A stretch of 64,000 bases of DNA from Cryptomeria japonica (lineage: Eukaryota; Streptophyta; Pinopsida; Cupressales; Cupressaceae), in assembly GCF_030272615.1 (NCBI RefSeq), contig NC_081406.1, positions 482,517,900 to 482,581,899 on the forward strand, written 5' to 3'. Below the pieces are notes generated by a model. That model had not been told where the DNA came from, searched no databases, and saw only the letters and a list, made by a program, of their open reading frames with translations. Position 1 is the first letter of the stretch. Each line of letters opens with the position of its first letter. Shown one piece after another: positions 33,216 to 44,292 of the stretch. Made by a program: the position numbers and the translations under genes.

Positions 33216-36200
33216 ATGTCTACTAACTATTTCAGGAAGGACAGTCCTAAACTTGATGGAACAAACTATGGTATATGGAAGATCAGAATGGAGACACATT
33301 TAAATTGCATTGGAAAGGACATCTGGGATGTTACAAAGAATGGCTATTCTACTCCTACTCAAAGCAAGCCTAATTTACCTAACTTGACTAAAGATGAAGA
33401 AAATGACTGCAAAGCAAGAGAAGCACTTTTGAGCACATTAATAGATCAACAAATCATGGGATTGTCAGATAGATAAACTGCTAAAGCTATTTGGGATCAT
33501 TTGGAAACACTGAATGAAGGAGATTCCACAGTCAAAATTGCAAAACTTGAAAGCTTCCGGGTCAGGTATGAAAATCTGAAAATGGAAGAAGATGAAAGAA
33601 TTTCTTCTTTTATTGAAAGAGTTAATGAAATTGTTTTGGGTATTAAATGTTGTGGAGGAACCTTAAGTGAAGATGAAATTGTTTCAAAAGTTTTAAGGGG
33701 ATTGCCACTGACATACAAAATGAAGGTCACTGCTATAAATGAGTTACGAACAATGCCTAATACATCAGTAACTAGAGATACATTGATTGGAAAACTTTCA
33801 GCCTTTGAAATTGAGGAATTTGGTCTTGTTTCTACTATAAAGACATATTTAGGCTTTAAAGCAACAATATCATCTGCATCATCATTTGACAAATCTGATT
33901 GGAAACCATTTTATGCAAGAGAATTTGAAGAAAGAAGGAAAGAAAATGAAGAACTTGAAGCACTATTTGCAAGGAAAATGCCTAAAGGTCTAGTTGGAAG
34001 TAAGTATGAAGGTAAATCACCCTTTAAATGTTTTAACTGTAATAAGATTGGTCACATGGCTTCAAGATGCCCTGATAGACATGCTAGACTAAGAGAAGAA
34101 GCTAGAAGAACATACAAACCTAACCCTGAATATCAGAGAGAAAGATTTAAGAAGAATAAAGATAAATATTGTTATCTTGCTAATGAAGGAATGACTGATG
34201 ATTCTAATGAGGATCTGACAGACAATGGATGGGTTTTTGTTGATATAACAAAAGATCAACCAACACCTACAGTCCAACCAGTAGAGCAGGCCTTGGCAGC
34301 TAAAATTGAAGTAAGGGATGAATGGATCATTGATTTAGGATGCTCACATCATATGACAGGTAATAAAGGTAAATTCTTGAACTTTCAAGAACATAATGGA
34401 GGTCTAGTGAGATTTGGAGATGATAAAGCTTGTCTGATCAAAGGTAAAGGTCAATATCTCTTGATGGTAAGCATAATAAAACAATGTTTACTATGTTGAA
34501 GGTTTAAATCATAATCTTTTGAGTATTGGTCAATTAGATGAGAAAGGATTTCAGTTACAATTCAAAAATGGAAAATGCAAAATCATGAATAGAACTGGTT
34601 TAGAAATTGCAACCGGTAATCAAACTAGAGGAAATATCTTTCATTTGAATAATAGTGAAAAGACATGCTTGATTGCACATATTGATGAAAGTTGGCTATA
34701 GCATAAGAGACTCTGTCATGTAAACTTTGATTGCATGGTGAAAATCAGTACTACTAAGGTAGTTAGAGATTTACCTAAAATTTTCAAACCTCACAATACA
34801 GTATGTAAGGAATGTCAATTTGGAAAACAATTTAGAACTACCTTTAAAAGTATTCTAGAAAAATCCAATAATGCTCTTGACTTAATTCATACTAACTTAT
34901 GTGGTCCAGTTAGAACCAAAAGCTTGCAAGGTGATAGATATTTCATGCCAATCATTGATGACTATTCTAGAATGTGTTGGGTTACTTTTCTGAGAGAAAA
35001 ATCAGAAGCACTTGGGAAGTTCAAACTGTTCAAAGCAATGGTAGAAAATGAAACCGGTAAGAAAATCAAATGTCTAAGATCAGATCAAGGAGGAGAATTT
35101 ACATCTAAAGAATTTAATGCATTCTGTGAAGTGAATGGAATCAGAAGACAACTATCAACACCTCGGACACCACAGCAAAATGGAGTTGTTGAAAGGAAAA
35201 ACAAAACTATCTTGGCTGTAGCTAGAAGTATGTTATCAGAAGCAAATCTACCACATATATATTGGAGAGAAGCAGGAAGTACAATGGTCTATACATTCAA
35301 AAAATTTCACATCAAAGGTGAAACCGGTAAGACCCTCTTGAACTATGGTTTGGTATTACTCCTACTCTTAAATATTTCAAAATATCTGGAAGTAAATACT
35401 ATATTAGAAGGGATGAGTATATTGGCAAATTCAATCCTAGAAGTGATGAAGGAATATTTTTTGGTTATTCATCTAAAAGTAAAGCATATAGATATTTTAA
35501 CAAAAGATTGCAAAAAATTGTTGAGAGTACAAATGTGAAGATTGATGAACAATTCAAAGGAACTTCAAGGTATATAGATTCTGAACCAGCAACAAAAATT
35601 ATAACAAATGAACATAGAGTGAACCCACCGGTATAGGATGAAGATCCAGTTACACCGGTATCATATGAAAATTCCATTGTGATTGAGGAACAACAACAAA
35701 CAAAGACACCCTGATATGTAAGATTGAATCATTCTGAAGATCAGATAATTGGAAACAAGTATAAAGGAGTTATGAAAAGAGCAAGATTGGCATATGAAGA
35801 GGTATGTCTTATTTCTCAAATTGAACCAACATCAGTTAATGAGGCATGTGAAGATGAACACTGGATTAAAGCTATGGAAGAAGAATTAGAACAAATTGAG
35901 AAGAATAACACTTGGACATTAGTTCCCCAACCAAAAGATAAAAATGTAATTGGAACCAAATGGGTATTCAGAAACAAACTTAATGAAGATGGTATGGTTA
36001 TCAGAAATAAAGGAAGACTAGTGTGTAAGGGATATTCTCAAAAAGAAGGAATTGATTACAATGAAACCTTTGCACCGGTAGCTAGAATTGAGGCAATTAG
36101 ATTATTTTTTAGCTTTTGCAGCACATGAGAACTACAAAGTATATCAAATGGATATTAAATGTGCATTTCTGAATGGAGATCTTGAAGAAGAAGTTTACAT

Positions 36201-37359
36201 TGAACAACCTAATGGATTTTCTTTGACAGATAACAAAGATATGGTTTGCAGGTTAAAGAAAGCTTTGTATGGATTGAAACAAGCTCCAAGAGCTTGGTAT
36301 GCAAGATTGGATAAGTATCTTTTGAAGATTGGTTTTTCTAAAGGTAATGCTGACAACAACTTATATTATAAAGTGACTAGTGATGACATCTTGGTTATAG
36401 AATTTTTTGTTGATGATATAATCTTTGGAGGAGAAGATGGACTATGTAAAGAATTTTCTATTGAAATGCAACAAGAATTTGAAATGTCTATGATTGGAGA
36501 AATAAAATTATTATTAGGATTGCAGATTTCACAGACTGACAAAGGTATATTCTTGAGTCAACCCAAGTACTTAAAGGAGTTACTAAAGAAATTTGGGATG
36601 GAGAACTCTAAACCGGTAAGCACACCTATGACTACAAATGAAAAACTATCACTAAGGGATGAATCTACACCTATTAATCCAACTAGGTACAAATCTATGA
36701 TATGAGGTTTACTATATTTAACACAGACTAGACCTGATATCATGAATGCACTATGTATTGTTTCAAGATTTCAGAGTAATCCTAGAGAAAATCATGAATC
36801 AACAATAAAAAGGATTTTTCGGTACTTACAAGGCACTACAAATCTTGGATTATGGTATCCTAGAGATGAAAACTTTGAATTATGTGCATACACAGATGCA
36901 AATTGGGCAGGAGATGTGGATGATAGAAAAAGCACCACCGGAGGAGCATTTTTTCTTTGAAATAGACTAGTTTCTTGGTTGAGTAAGAAACAAAGTTGTA
37001 CATCCTTATCAACAGCAGAATCAAAATATGTTGCAGCAGCAACTAATTGTACACAGGTACTATGGCTTAAACAAATGTTGAAAGACATAAAGGTAAAAAG
37101 CAAGGAACCTATTACTATCTATTATGACAACACTGCAGCAATTGATATATCTAAGAATCCAGTACTACATTCTAAAACCAAACATGTTTCTATCAAACTG
37201 AATTTTCTAAGGGAGATTGTTGAAGCAAAAGAAATTCAACTGGTTTATGTGAATACTAAAGAGCAGATTGCAGATATTTTCACTAAATCTCTGCCTAAGG
37301 AGACTTTTGAATATCTTAGAGATCAGCTTGGGGTCATTCCCCCATCGGTAGATACTTAG
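33216..37359 (+). pseudogene. Gag-pol of the complete copia, broken
   Basis: Gag starts at 33216 (LDGTNYGIWKIRME), has a TAA at 33474-33476, and carries a complete CCHC knuckle CFNCNKIGHMASRC. The protease site is DLG instead of DSG (34332-34340). Frameshift near 34470; TAG at 34699-34701 where a Trp precedes HKRLCH. Integrase: first catalytic Asp is Asn (AAC at 34894-34896, in HTNLCGP), while RSDQGGEF and VERKN are intact with 35 residues between. Further shift near 35380. RT starts in [10 protein letters not shown] and GTKWVFRNK; shift near 36100; FVDD box; TGA near 36703. RNase H: YTDANWAGD, TGA near 36958, then AESKYVAAA and a C-terminal ADIFTKSLPKETFE. Ends at TAG 37357-37359. Two catalytic substitutions plus about eight disruptions. 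Confidence 0.92.
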
Positions 37360-37707
37360 AAAGTTGATGTTTGTCATCAACCGATAGAATTAACAGAGAA
37401 ATCTTTTTACTTTGGCTTTGATGAGGAAGCTACATCTTAGGAGGAGTAGTTGGTATACCAAATTGGTTGGTATTTTGTATATGAACCTTTTTTTTTTTTG
37501 GTAACTTTGGCATTTGATGTCAAAGGGGGAGAGATTGGTATGGAAAAACAAAAGGAAACATATGTCACTTTCAGGGGGAGAGATTGTTACTTTGAGAAAG
37601 ATTACTGATATTTTGGTAATTATTGGTATTTTGGTATTTGGTATTTCTGTTTTGGCACTTTGATGGTTTTTCCATCTTGTGTTGCCATCAATGCCAAAGG
37701 GGGAGAT
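37360..37707 (+). other. 3' untranslated tail and polypurine tract of the complete copia
   Basis: No coding signal. Repeated phrases TCAAAGGGGGAGAGATTGGTA and TCAGGGGGAGAGATTGTT precede the final CCAAAGGGGGAGAT (37694-37707) at the LTR edge. Several upstream purine tracts resemble second polypurine tracts. Confidence 0.8.
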
Positions 37708-38770
37708 TGTTGGTATTTTGGTATGGTTTTTTCATTGATGTCAACACCTACTAACACTTATCAACTTTGGCACTTTGGAGAATAAGCAACATTCACCGGA
37801 AAACAAATGACTCATGCACCGTCATCGGTATCTAGTACACCGGTAGGATATAATGATCACTGACACTTGGAATGGCATGGAAAACACTTGGTTATGTCAA
37901 AGATATCATTTGGACACCTTGTCTTGGAGATTTGATTATTGGTATATTCATATTTGCATATTTGTTGTTATCGACAAATAGGTCCAAGTTATACACCGAT
38001 AGGTTTATCTTTTCCAGATTAGCATGCAACGCTATGGAGATGATTTATTATTGTTGTAAATGCATTAAGATGACATGTTGAATCAGTTATTGCATCAGGA
38101 ATTAATTTAATTGTAAATTGATTTTATTGTAATATCTTTTAGAGCCGACCTACTAAAATTGGTCCTAGGTTATGATATAAATGTAAGATCTTATTTGTAA
38201 GATCGGTCATGGAATGTGAAGAAGAATTGTGTGAAGGTATATGTGAGATTAAGCAGAGCTATACACACAAACAACATTTGAAGGTGAAGCAAGGTTTTTG
38301 AGAAAGAAAATCAAAACTACACTGGCACTGAATCCAGCATATGAAGATGCTATTTAGAGCAATACATCCTTATTGGATTTAACCATCTAATTGTAGTCAG
38401 TGTGACTCCTATTTTGTGTTTGAGCAGTGAACTCTAGGTGCTTGGCCTTTCTGCATGTACAGACCCCATTTGTATACACTTACTATCTGCAGTAGTATCA
38501 TCTGATTGTGGGTAAGGTTTCCCACTATTTTTTTTCTCCTTACAGGGTTTCCACGTACAAATATTGATGTTAAGTGTTGTGGATGACTTTGTCTTTTTGT
38601 TTCATGCATTAATCTTTACCAGTATTGCAATTATCTGATAAAACTGTCCACTAGTATAAAAGACTGGTTCACCGGTATTAAGTAGTAAGTTGGTTAAGTT
38701 GTTTTTGTTTTGAATTTATTTGACAACTGGTTAACCTCCCCCCCCTCTCAGTTGTCTCCGGGACCTAACA
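37708..38770 (+). repeat. 3' LTR of the complete copia
   Basis: 1063 bp, TGTTGGTATTTTGG to GGGACCTAACA. Diverged from the 5' LTR by many substitutions and at least two indels, so the insertion is not recent. Hairpin region CTGCATGTACAG at 38451-38462. Confidence 0.93.
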
Positions 38771-38775
38771 GACAT

Positions 38776-39982
38776 AATGAATATATGTTATGCAAAGCTT
38801 CAAGGTTGAACCATTAACATCTCCTTGACTTGGTCAACTTCAAAAAAATATCACAATGTGCATTAGATATTTAATTGAGCTTGTACACTTAACCTAAATT
38901 GAGTAGACAATTTATACAACTTTTTTCATGGTTATCAATTTTACTAAAAAAACCCACACACACTATTGTAATAATTCTAATTAATAGTATATATTTATCC
39001 CAATAATAATTACCACCTTATGTCAACCTAGATCATATTTAATACTATTTGCAAGTCGTCCACAAACAAGTTCCCCAATCAAAAGTGTGGTTGGCTAGGT
39101 CCTAAAGCCCACACATTACTCTAGGAGTGGGGGAATTATTTGAGTTACCCAAAACACACTCTAAGGGACCCAAAGAACATCCACATTTATTCAAAATATT
39201 AGAACAAACTATGAATAGGTTGTAATGAGCATAATGACAACTTTAACTTTCCTTCTTCATGATCTTCACCTCTGAAACTTGAATAGATTTGTCTTCATGT
39301 ATAGCGTTACTTATCCTTAAAAATACAAACCATGGATCATTACTATAGTAGAATATGGTACACAACAAATTGCTAGTGTATATATAGTTTATGAGCAACA
39401 AATCTTAGATTCATACCACATATATTTCTGGATATATGCCAACAACTGAAACATGATTCTATGAAAGATATCCAAAATATCTTGAATCTATTATTTTGTA
39501 TAAAAAATGATTTGACATGAAATGCTATCAATTAAAATCATTGTAACTTCTCAACACTTGAAATCAAGGGGAACATAATGATAATTCATGTACATCCATG
39601 ATTGACTCTTTTAGATGAATTGCATATCATGTCAAAATAAATTAAACTTATAGCCACCTTATGGTTACCTTGACATCAATGAAAACACTAACTACACCTT
39701 TGATGTTAATAAAAACATTATTTCAATAATGTCCCCCTTTATCATTGATGGAAAACAACAAAATCCCACCACAAAATTCTCCTCCTAAGAGAAATTAGGT
39801 ACAAATTGGACTTTTGTTTTCCTTAGGTTTGTATTTCATGATTCTTGATAATTTTAACTTATTCTATAGAATCCTCTCTCTCCTAAAATCCTTTTCTCCC
39901 TAAATGGCACACCATTTTGGTTTCATTTCTCCTCCTTTGACATCAATGACAAAGACCACACTAATTCTTCTGCTATGGATCT
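38776..39982 (-). other. Unassigned DNA ending in an old minus-strand copia tail
   Basis: No gene seen. At 39720-39790 the minus strand reads TCAATGATAAAGGGGGACATT, a copia polypurine tract context, preceded by the TTAGGAGGAGAATTTTG-type tail seen at 37435. 38776-39720 could be the matching LTR, but its TG start is mutated and the conserved LTR blocks are not visible. Left-hand sequence resumes that of 32121 across the complete copia. Confidence 0.4.
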
Positions 39983-41474
39983 TGTTAATCTGAGAGGATC
40001 GAGTTAATACTAAGGGAGGGAGTGAATCAGTATTCACAATTTTAAATTTAAACTTAAACTGATAAAAATTCACCAAATCAATCATAAATTAGTAATAAAC
40101 TGTTTACCAGTACTGGTAATCAGTAATATCCAACTGTTAAACTAGTTTATCAGAACTGCTCATTAAGTGTTCATCAACATGCATAAATTGAAAGTAAATC
40201 AAATCAACACATCAAAAACATTCACCACATGAACACCAAATTTTTCATGTGGAAATCCAAAGAGGGAAAAACCACGATGGGAATTGGTACCCACAAAAAT
40301 TGTGTACTCTTTCGGAATGCACCCTATTAGGAGCCTAGCCCAATTAGGAGCTTACAATGATACCCTATTAGGAGTAGACCCTATTAGGAGTCACCCGGTT
40401 AAGGGATTGCTATGATGAGCTTTGTTAGGAGCTTTGCCCAACTAGAAGTAACCTTGCAAGAGTATTTGATCTTTAGATGTTGAGCTACTTAGTTAAGGGA
40501 TTTATAACTTAAGGCCTATTAGAACCTACCCGATTAAGGGATTTCATCTACTACAACTATTAGGGAATAATAGATGAATGATCTAGAAATAAAAATAACT
40601 TCTTGCTTGTGTAGATCCAATTTAGCTCCACTCTACTACACTCTTGCAGATACACCACACTGGTTTGGCTTCACACTCTTTCCTCAATTCATCAAAACAC
40701 CAAACATCAACTATACTGACCTAAATAACCTTTATATCTTAGTCAGTTACAAATCCCTAAGACTTACATCATAGATCATCACAAATCATTAAATGAATCA
40801 TTACAATCAATTACAAATCAATTACAATTGTTGAATGATCACCGCACCTCGATCTGATACACTTTCAAACCCTTAGCTCATTCCACTGAGCACTTCACAC
40901 ATTCCCAAGAAATTAACTCTTTGATCATGCCAAAAAATCATTCAAACACTTAACATAGTTTTAGCCACATCATCACCAGCTTATAAACATAATGTAATAC
41001 ACTGCCAAACTCAAATTTATTACCGGTTATAAGAATTGAATACCGGTTCTTAAACCCTACAGAAAATACAACAGAAATCATAAACATCATTTCTAGTAAT
41101 CAAAGCATGATGGGGTTCTGATAAAAGATACATTACAATGATACAAATACATGTTCCAAACCTCAACACTTGACTCATCACCAATCTCCTGAACCAATCA
41201 AAAAATTTCCACGTTTACCGGTTAAGGTCCTAATTCCCAGTTCATTGTCTTCAATACCGGTAAGGCATTTCCGGTAGACCAAAAAGACTTAGATGACAAT
41301 AGAAACATGAAAAGAATAGTTTCCACATAGTTTTCCATCAATGACAACACAAATAACTGATAAAAGTCATTAAGCCAATATTCTCAATCTCTTCATCACT
41401 ATATCATTACCAACAGTCGTTTACCGATTCATGAATATTCTCCATCAGCATCAGTTATGCCAATCATGCCAACA
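39983..41474 (-). repeat. 3' LTR of minus-strand copia F
   Basis: In minus orientation TGTTGGCATGATTGGC (41474) to CTCAGATTAACA (39983), 1492 bp. Preceded in that orientation by the purine tract CACAAGGGGAGCAAGAG (41476-41492). The middle (40320-40560) has at least four CCTATTAGGAG words and CCCGATTAAGGGATT words, like the LTR at 18507. Confidence 0.75.
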
Positions 41475-41492
41475 ACTCTTGCTCCCCTTGTG

Positions 41493-42644
41493 ATAAATAA
41501 TTTGTGCATTTATAATCTTTGCATTTCTTTGTAAGACCACCAAGTTTTCTTGTGGTAGGTATTCAACACTCCCCCTCAACCTCTACTTTCTCTTTATTTA
41601 AGTGCAAGGAGCTACCACTTCCAACTTCTTCTTGAGATACTCGATATTCAAATGTCTCCTTTGGAAAGGGTTTTGTAAAGATGTTAGAAATTTTATCCTT
41701 GGTGTCAACACATTCTAACTTCACTTATTTGTTTTCAACCTTCTCTCTCAAAAATTGATAATTAATTAAAATGTGTTTTGTTCTAGAATGCATTACTAGA
41801 TTCCATAGACAAACTTCTTTATTTTGTATGCAAAATATAGATTCTTTGAAAGTTGGAAAATTTATGGTTGCTCAATGTATAACTGTTCATTTATAAATGT
41901 TGACTTGACATCTATCTGATATGCCTTGAAATTATTGAATATTAACAATTCTATAAACATTATAATTGTCTCCGATCTTCATACAAGAGTAAATTTATCC
42001 TCAAAATCAACTCCTTCCACTTGATCTTAGCCTTTGCATACAAGTTTGGCCTTATTTCTAATAAGTTTTTTTTGTATTTATTTAGTTTGTTTCTAAAGAT
42101 CCATTTAGTACCAGTGGTATTTTTGTCTTTAGGTATGGGAATATATTCCCATCTTTCATTCAAGTCTCAATCTGATTTAGCTCTTCCTCCATTGCCTCTA
42201 ACCAATCCTCATCTTTGCTATCTTGTACAAAAGTACTTGGTTCATTTTTTGATAATAGAAAAAAATGTACCTATTCATTTACTTTCTCAATCGTTCTTTG
42301 GGTTTGAACTTCATTTTCTTTGTCTCTAATAATCTAATCTTTACAGTGATATTTTTTTACATAATTGGTCACAGTGTTTGTAGCTATATTCTCTAATTTA
42401 CTTTTAGTAGACTCATGACCAATATAGAATGCTACATCACTATCATCATCATATATAGTTTCACTAGATTGTATTGTCTCATCAATGCTCACATTATAAA
42501 TTTCAACAATCCTCCACAACCTTTTGTTATAACATCTATATGCCTTGCTTCTTGTAAAATAGCTGAGAAAAATGCCATAAAATCTTATTCAAACTTACCA
42601 AATATTTCTCCATCCCCTTTGATATAACACTTACTTCCAAATAT
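41493..42644 (-). pseudogene. Copia F pol fragments: start of RT and end of RNase H
   Basis: Minus strand from right: integrase-RT linker KIFGSKCYIKGDGEIFGKF (42585-42644), then an acidic linker with several stops, then RT start WEYIPIPKDKNTTGTKWIFRNKL (41985-42163). The rest of RT and most of RNase H are deleted; the reading picks up at the RNase H end (about 41590-41770) with an FLREKV-like segment and a KTLSKGDI-type remnant of the TKPLPKE motif. Interrupted at 42644 by the LINE; the pol reading resumes at 50328. Confidence 0.7.
42626..42644. other. LINE target-site duplication, left copy
   Basis: AACACTTACTTCCAAATAT, 19 bp, repeated exactly at 50309-50327. It lies in the copia F codons for FGSKCY. 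Confidence 0.93.
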
Positions 42645-42649
42645 TGAAC

Positions 42650-44222
42650 ATAACTCTAATTGAAAGGGTGTGGAGCGAAAACAAGCAGGAATCCCAAATT
42701 TCAAATTGGGAAATGGTGGAATTCCTAGGAAAGGCAGATTTCCTGGAGATTGCAGTTCTTCTAGGATCAGAATTGGCAAATAGGCAGGAGGTCAGGCTTC
42801 TCAAGGGTCAGAAGAGGACAAGGAAAAAGCAAAACTGGGAGAGGAAAAATATTCGAACCCCAGGGACCCACACGATAGAGGTAAAGGCAAAAAATGGTCT
42901 TCGCTCTTTGGAGTGAAGCCACTGGTTAAATCTGGAAGTAACAAACATTTCAGACCCCGCCTCTGGACTAGTCGCTATTTCCATTCTGGACAAAGTGGTC
43001 GATTTGACTATAGCTGAACTATCTATGACATTAGCGGGATGATTCTCTGGCTTTAGGCCTAACATTGATGATGCTAGGAATTTCATAAGGAGAAAATGGC
43101 TTGTAAAAGGACAAGTGGAAGTGGCAGCACTGCCTAGAGGGTTTTTTACTTTTTCTTTCAATTTTGAAGAAGACATGAATAAAAATCTCTTCGAAGGCCC
43201 CTGGATGTTTGGCAAGTCATCCTTGGCTCTTTAGAAATGGGCCCCAAATCTCATCCTTGATGAATCCTTCTTTGTTTTTGTGCTAGTCTAGACGCGCCTC
43301 CTGGGTCTTCCATTGGAATACTAGAATGAGGAAGTTTTCAAGGGCATTGCGAAATCCTTTGGAGAACTCTTATCGATTGACCCGATGATGGTGGCTAAAT
43401 CAAGGTTAGTCTTTGCTTGCATCTATGTAAATGTTAATCAAATGACAAATATGCCTCAAGCCATAGATATCATATCTAAACTAGGAAAATGGTCTCAAGC
43501 TATTGAATATGAATCTCTACCGTTTGCCTATTTCCACTGCAAAAAATCAGGGCATTGGGTAAAAACATGTCTGCTTAAGAAATGCAAGGAAATCAAGGCT
43601 GATAGAAATACCAAGAACAAAAAGATCTAGCAAATGATAAATAAAAAAGGAGACTCATCAACAACCGAGTGTAACCAAAATAAGGATGCAACTAATCTTT
43701 TGAATGAAGTCAAGAGGACTGTGAGTAGTAGTAATGATAAACAAGATTGTGTTTGCTCCAACTACCTACCAAAGAGATCTAAAGAAGTAGAGAAAGGAAC
43801 TGAGATGAACAATTAAAAAAACCCAGAGGACTAGGAGAATGGATCTATTAGTCAGGAGAAGGAAGAAACCATTCCGAACCAGAAGGATGGATTAGTTAGT
43901 CAGGAGAAGGAAGAAACCATTCCAGCCTCTTCACTCTCTAAATCGACCGAGGAAAACTTTAATGAAGCTCAAGACCCTCCTGATACTAAGCCCTTACTGC
44001 TTTTAACTAATGGAAGCCCAAAGCCTCTCCTATGTAAAACCCCTTCTCAAAGTGTGGATATGCTGGATGAAAATCTCTGGATACCTAGTTCGAGAGAAGG
44101 AAAATCGAACAAGGAGGAACTCAATGGAGGAATCTCAACTAGAAGTAAGATCAAGAAAAAGGCAGATGTTGGAAGTCAGAATAAAAAGCAAGGAAGGCCA
44201 TCCCTAAAATATCAAAGGGAAT
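42650..44222 (+). pseudogene. LINE ORF1: RNA-binding protein with DUF4283 and CCHC
   Basis: One reading frame across the region. The DUF4283 part is at about 43055-43260 (DDARNFIRRKWLVKGQ, GFFTFSFNFEEDMNKNLFEG, then PWMF). The zinc knuckle near 43526-43560 reads YFHCKKSGHWVKTC: the first Cys is now Tyr (43529-43531). The C-terminal tail is Lys/Glu-rich with a 48-bp in-frame tandem duplication (SQEKEETIP twice, about 43850-43945) and a final GRPS motif. Stops near 42914, 43040, 43232, 43289, 43319, 43628, 43816, 43831. In plant L1s this protein binds the element RNA in the RNP. Confidence 0.75.
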
Positions 44223-44292
44223 AGGAAAGCTGGAAGAACCGTGTTGATGGAACACAGTGTTCCATTGAGTCAGCTCTATCCCAAGTTAAAGT

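Larger units (their letters stand above)
32122..38775 (+). mobile_element. Complete copia element with GACAT target duplication
   Basis: Element 32127-38770 (6644 bp) flanked by GACAT at 32122-32126 and 38771-38775. Two LTRs, primer site, polypurine tract and the domain order gag, protease, integrase, RT, RNase H make a copia. All parts are present but the coding region is broken by stops and frameshifts, so it would need proteins from another copy to move. Confidence 0.95.

Noticed and set aside
38776-39727. Full LTR of another minus-strand copia
   Set aside because: Only the polypurine context is convincing; the LTR start is mutated, the conserved LTR blocks are not visible and no clear other end is found.
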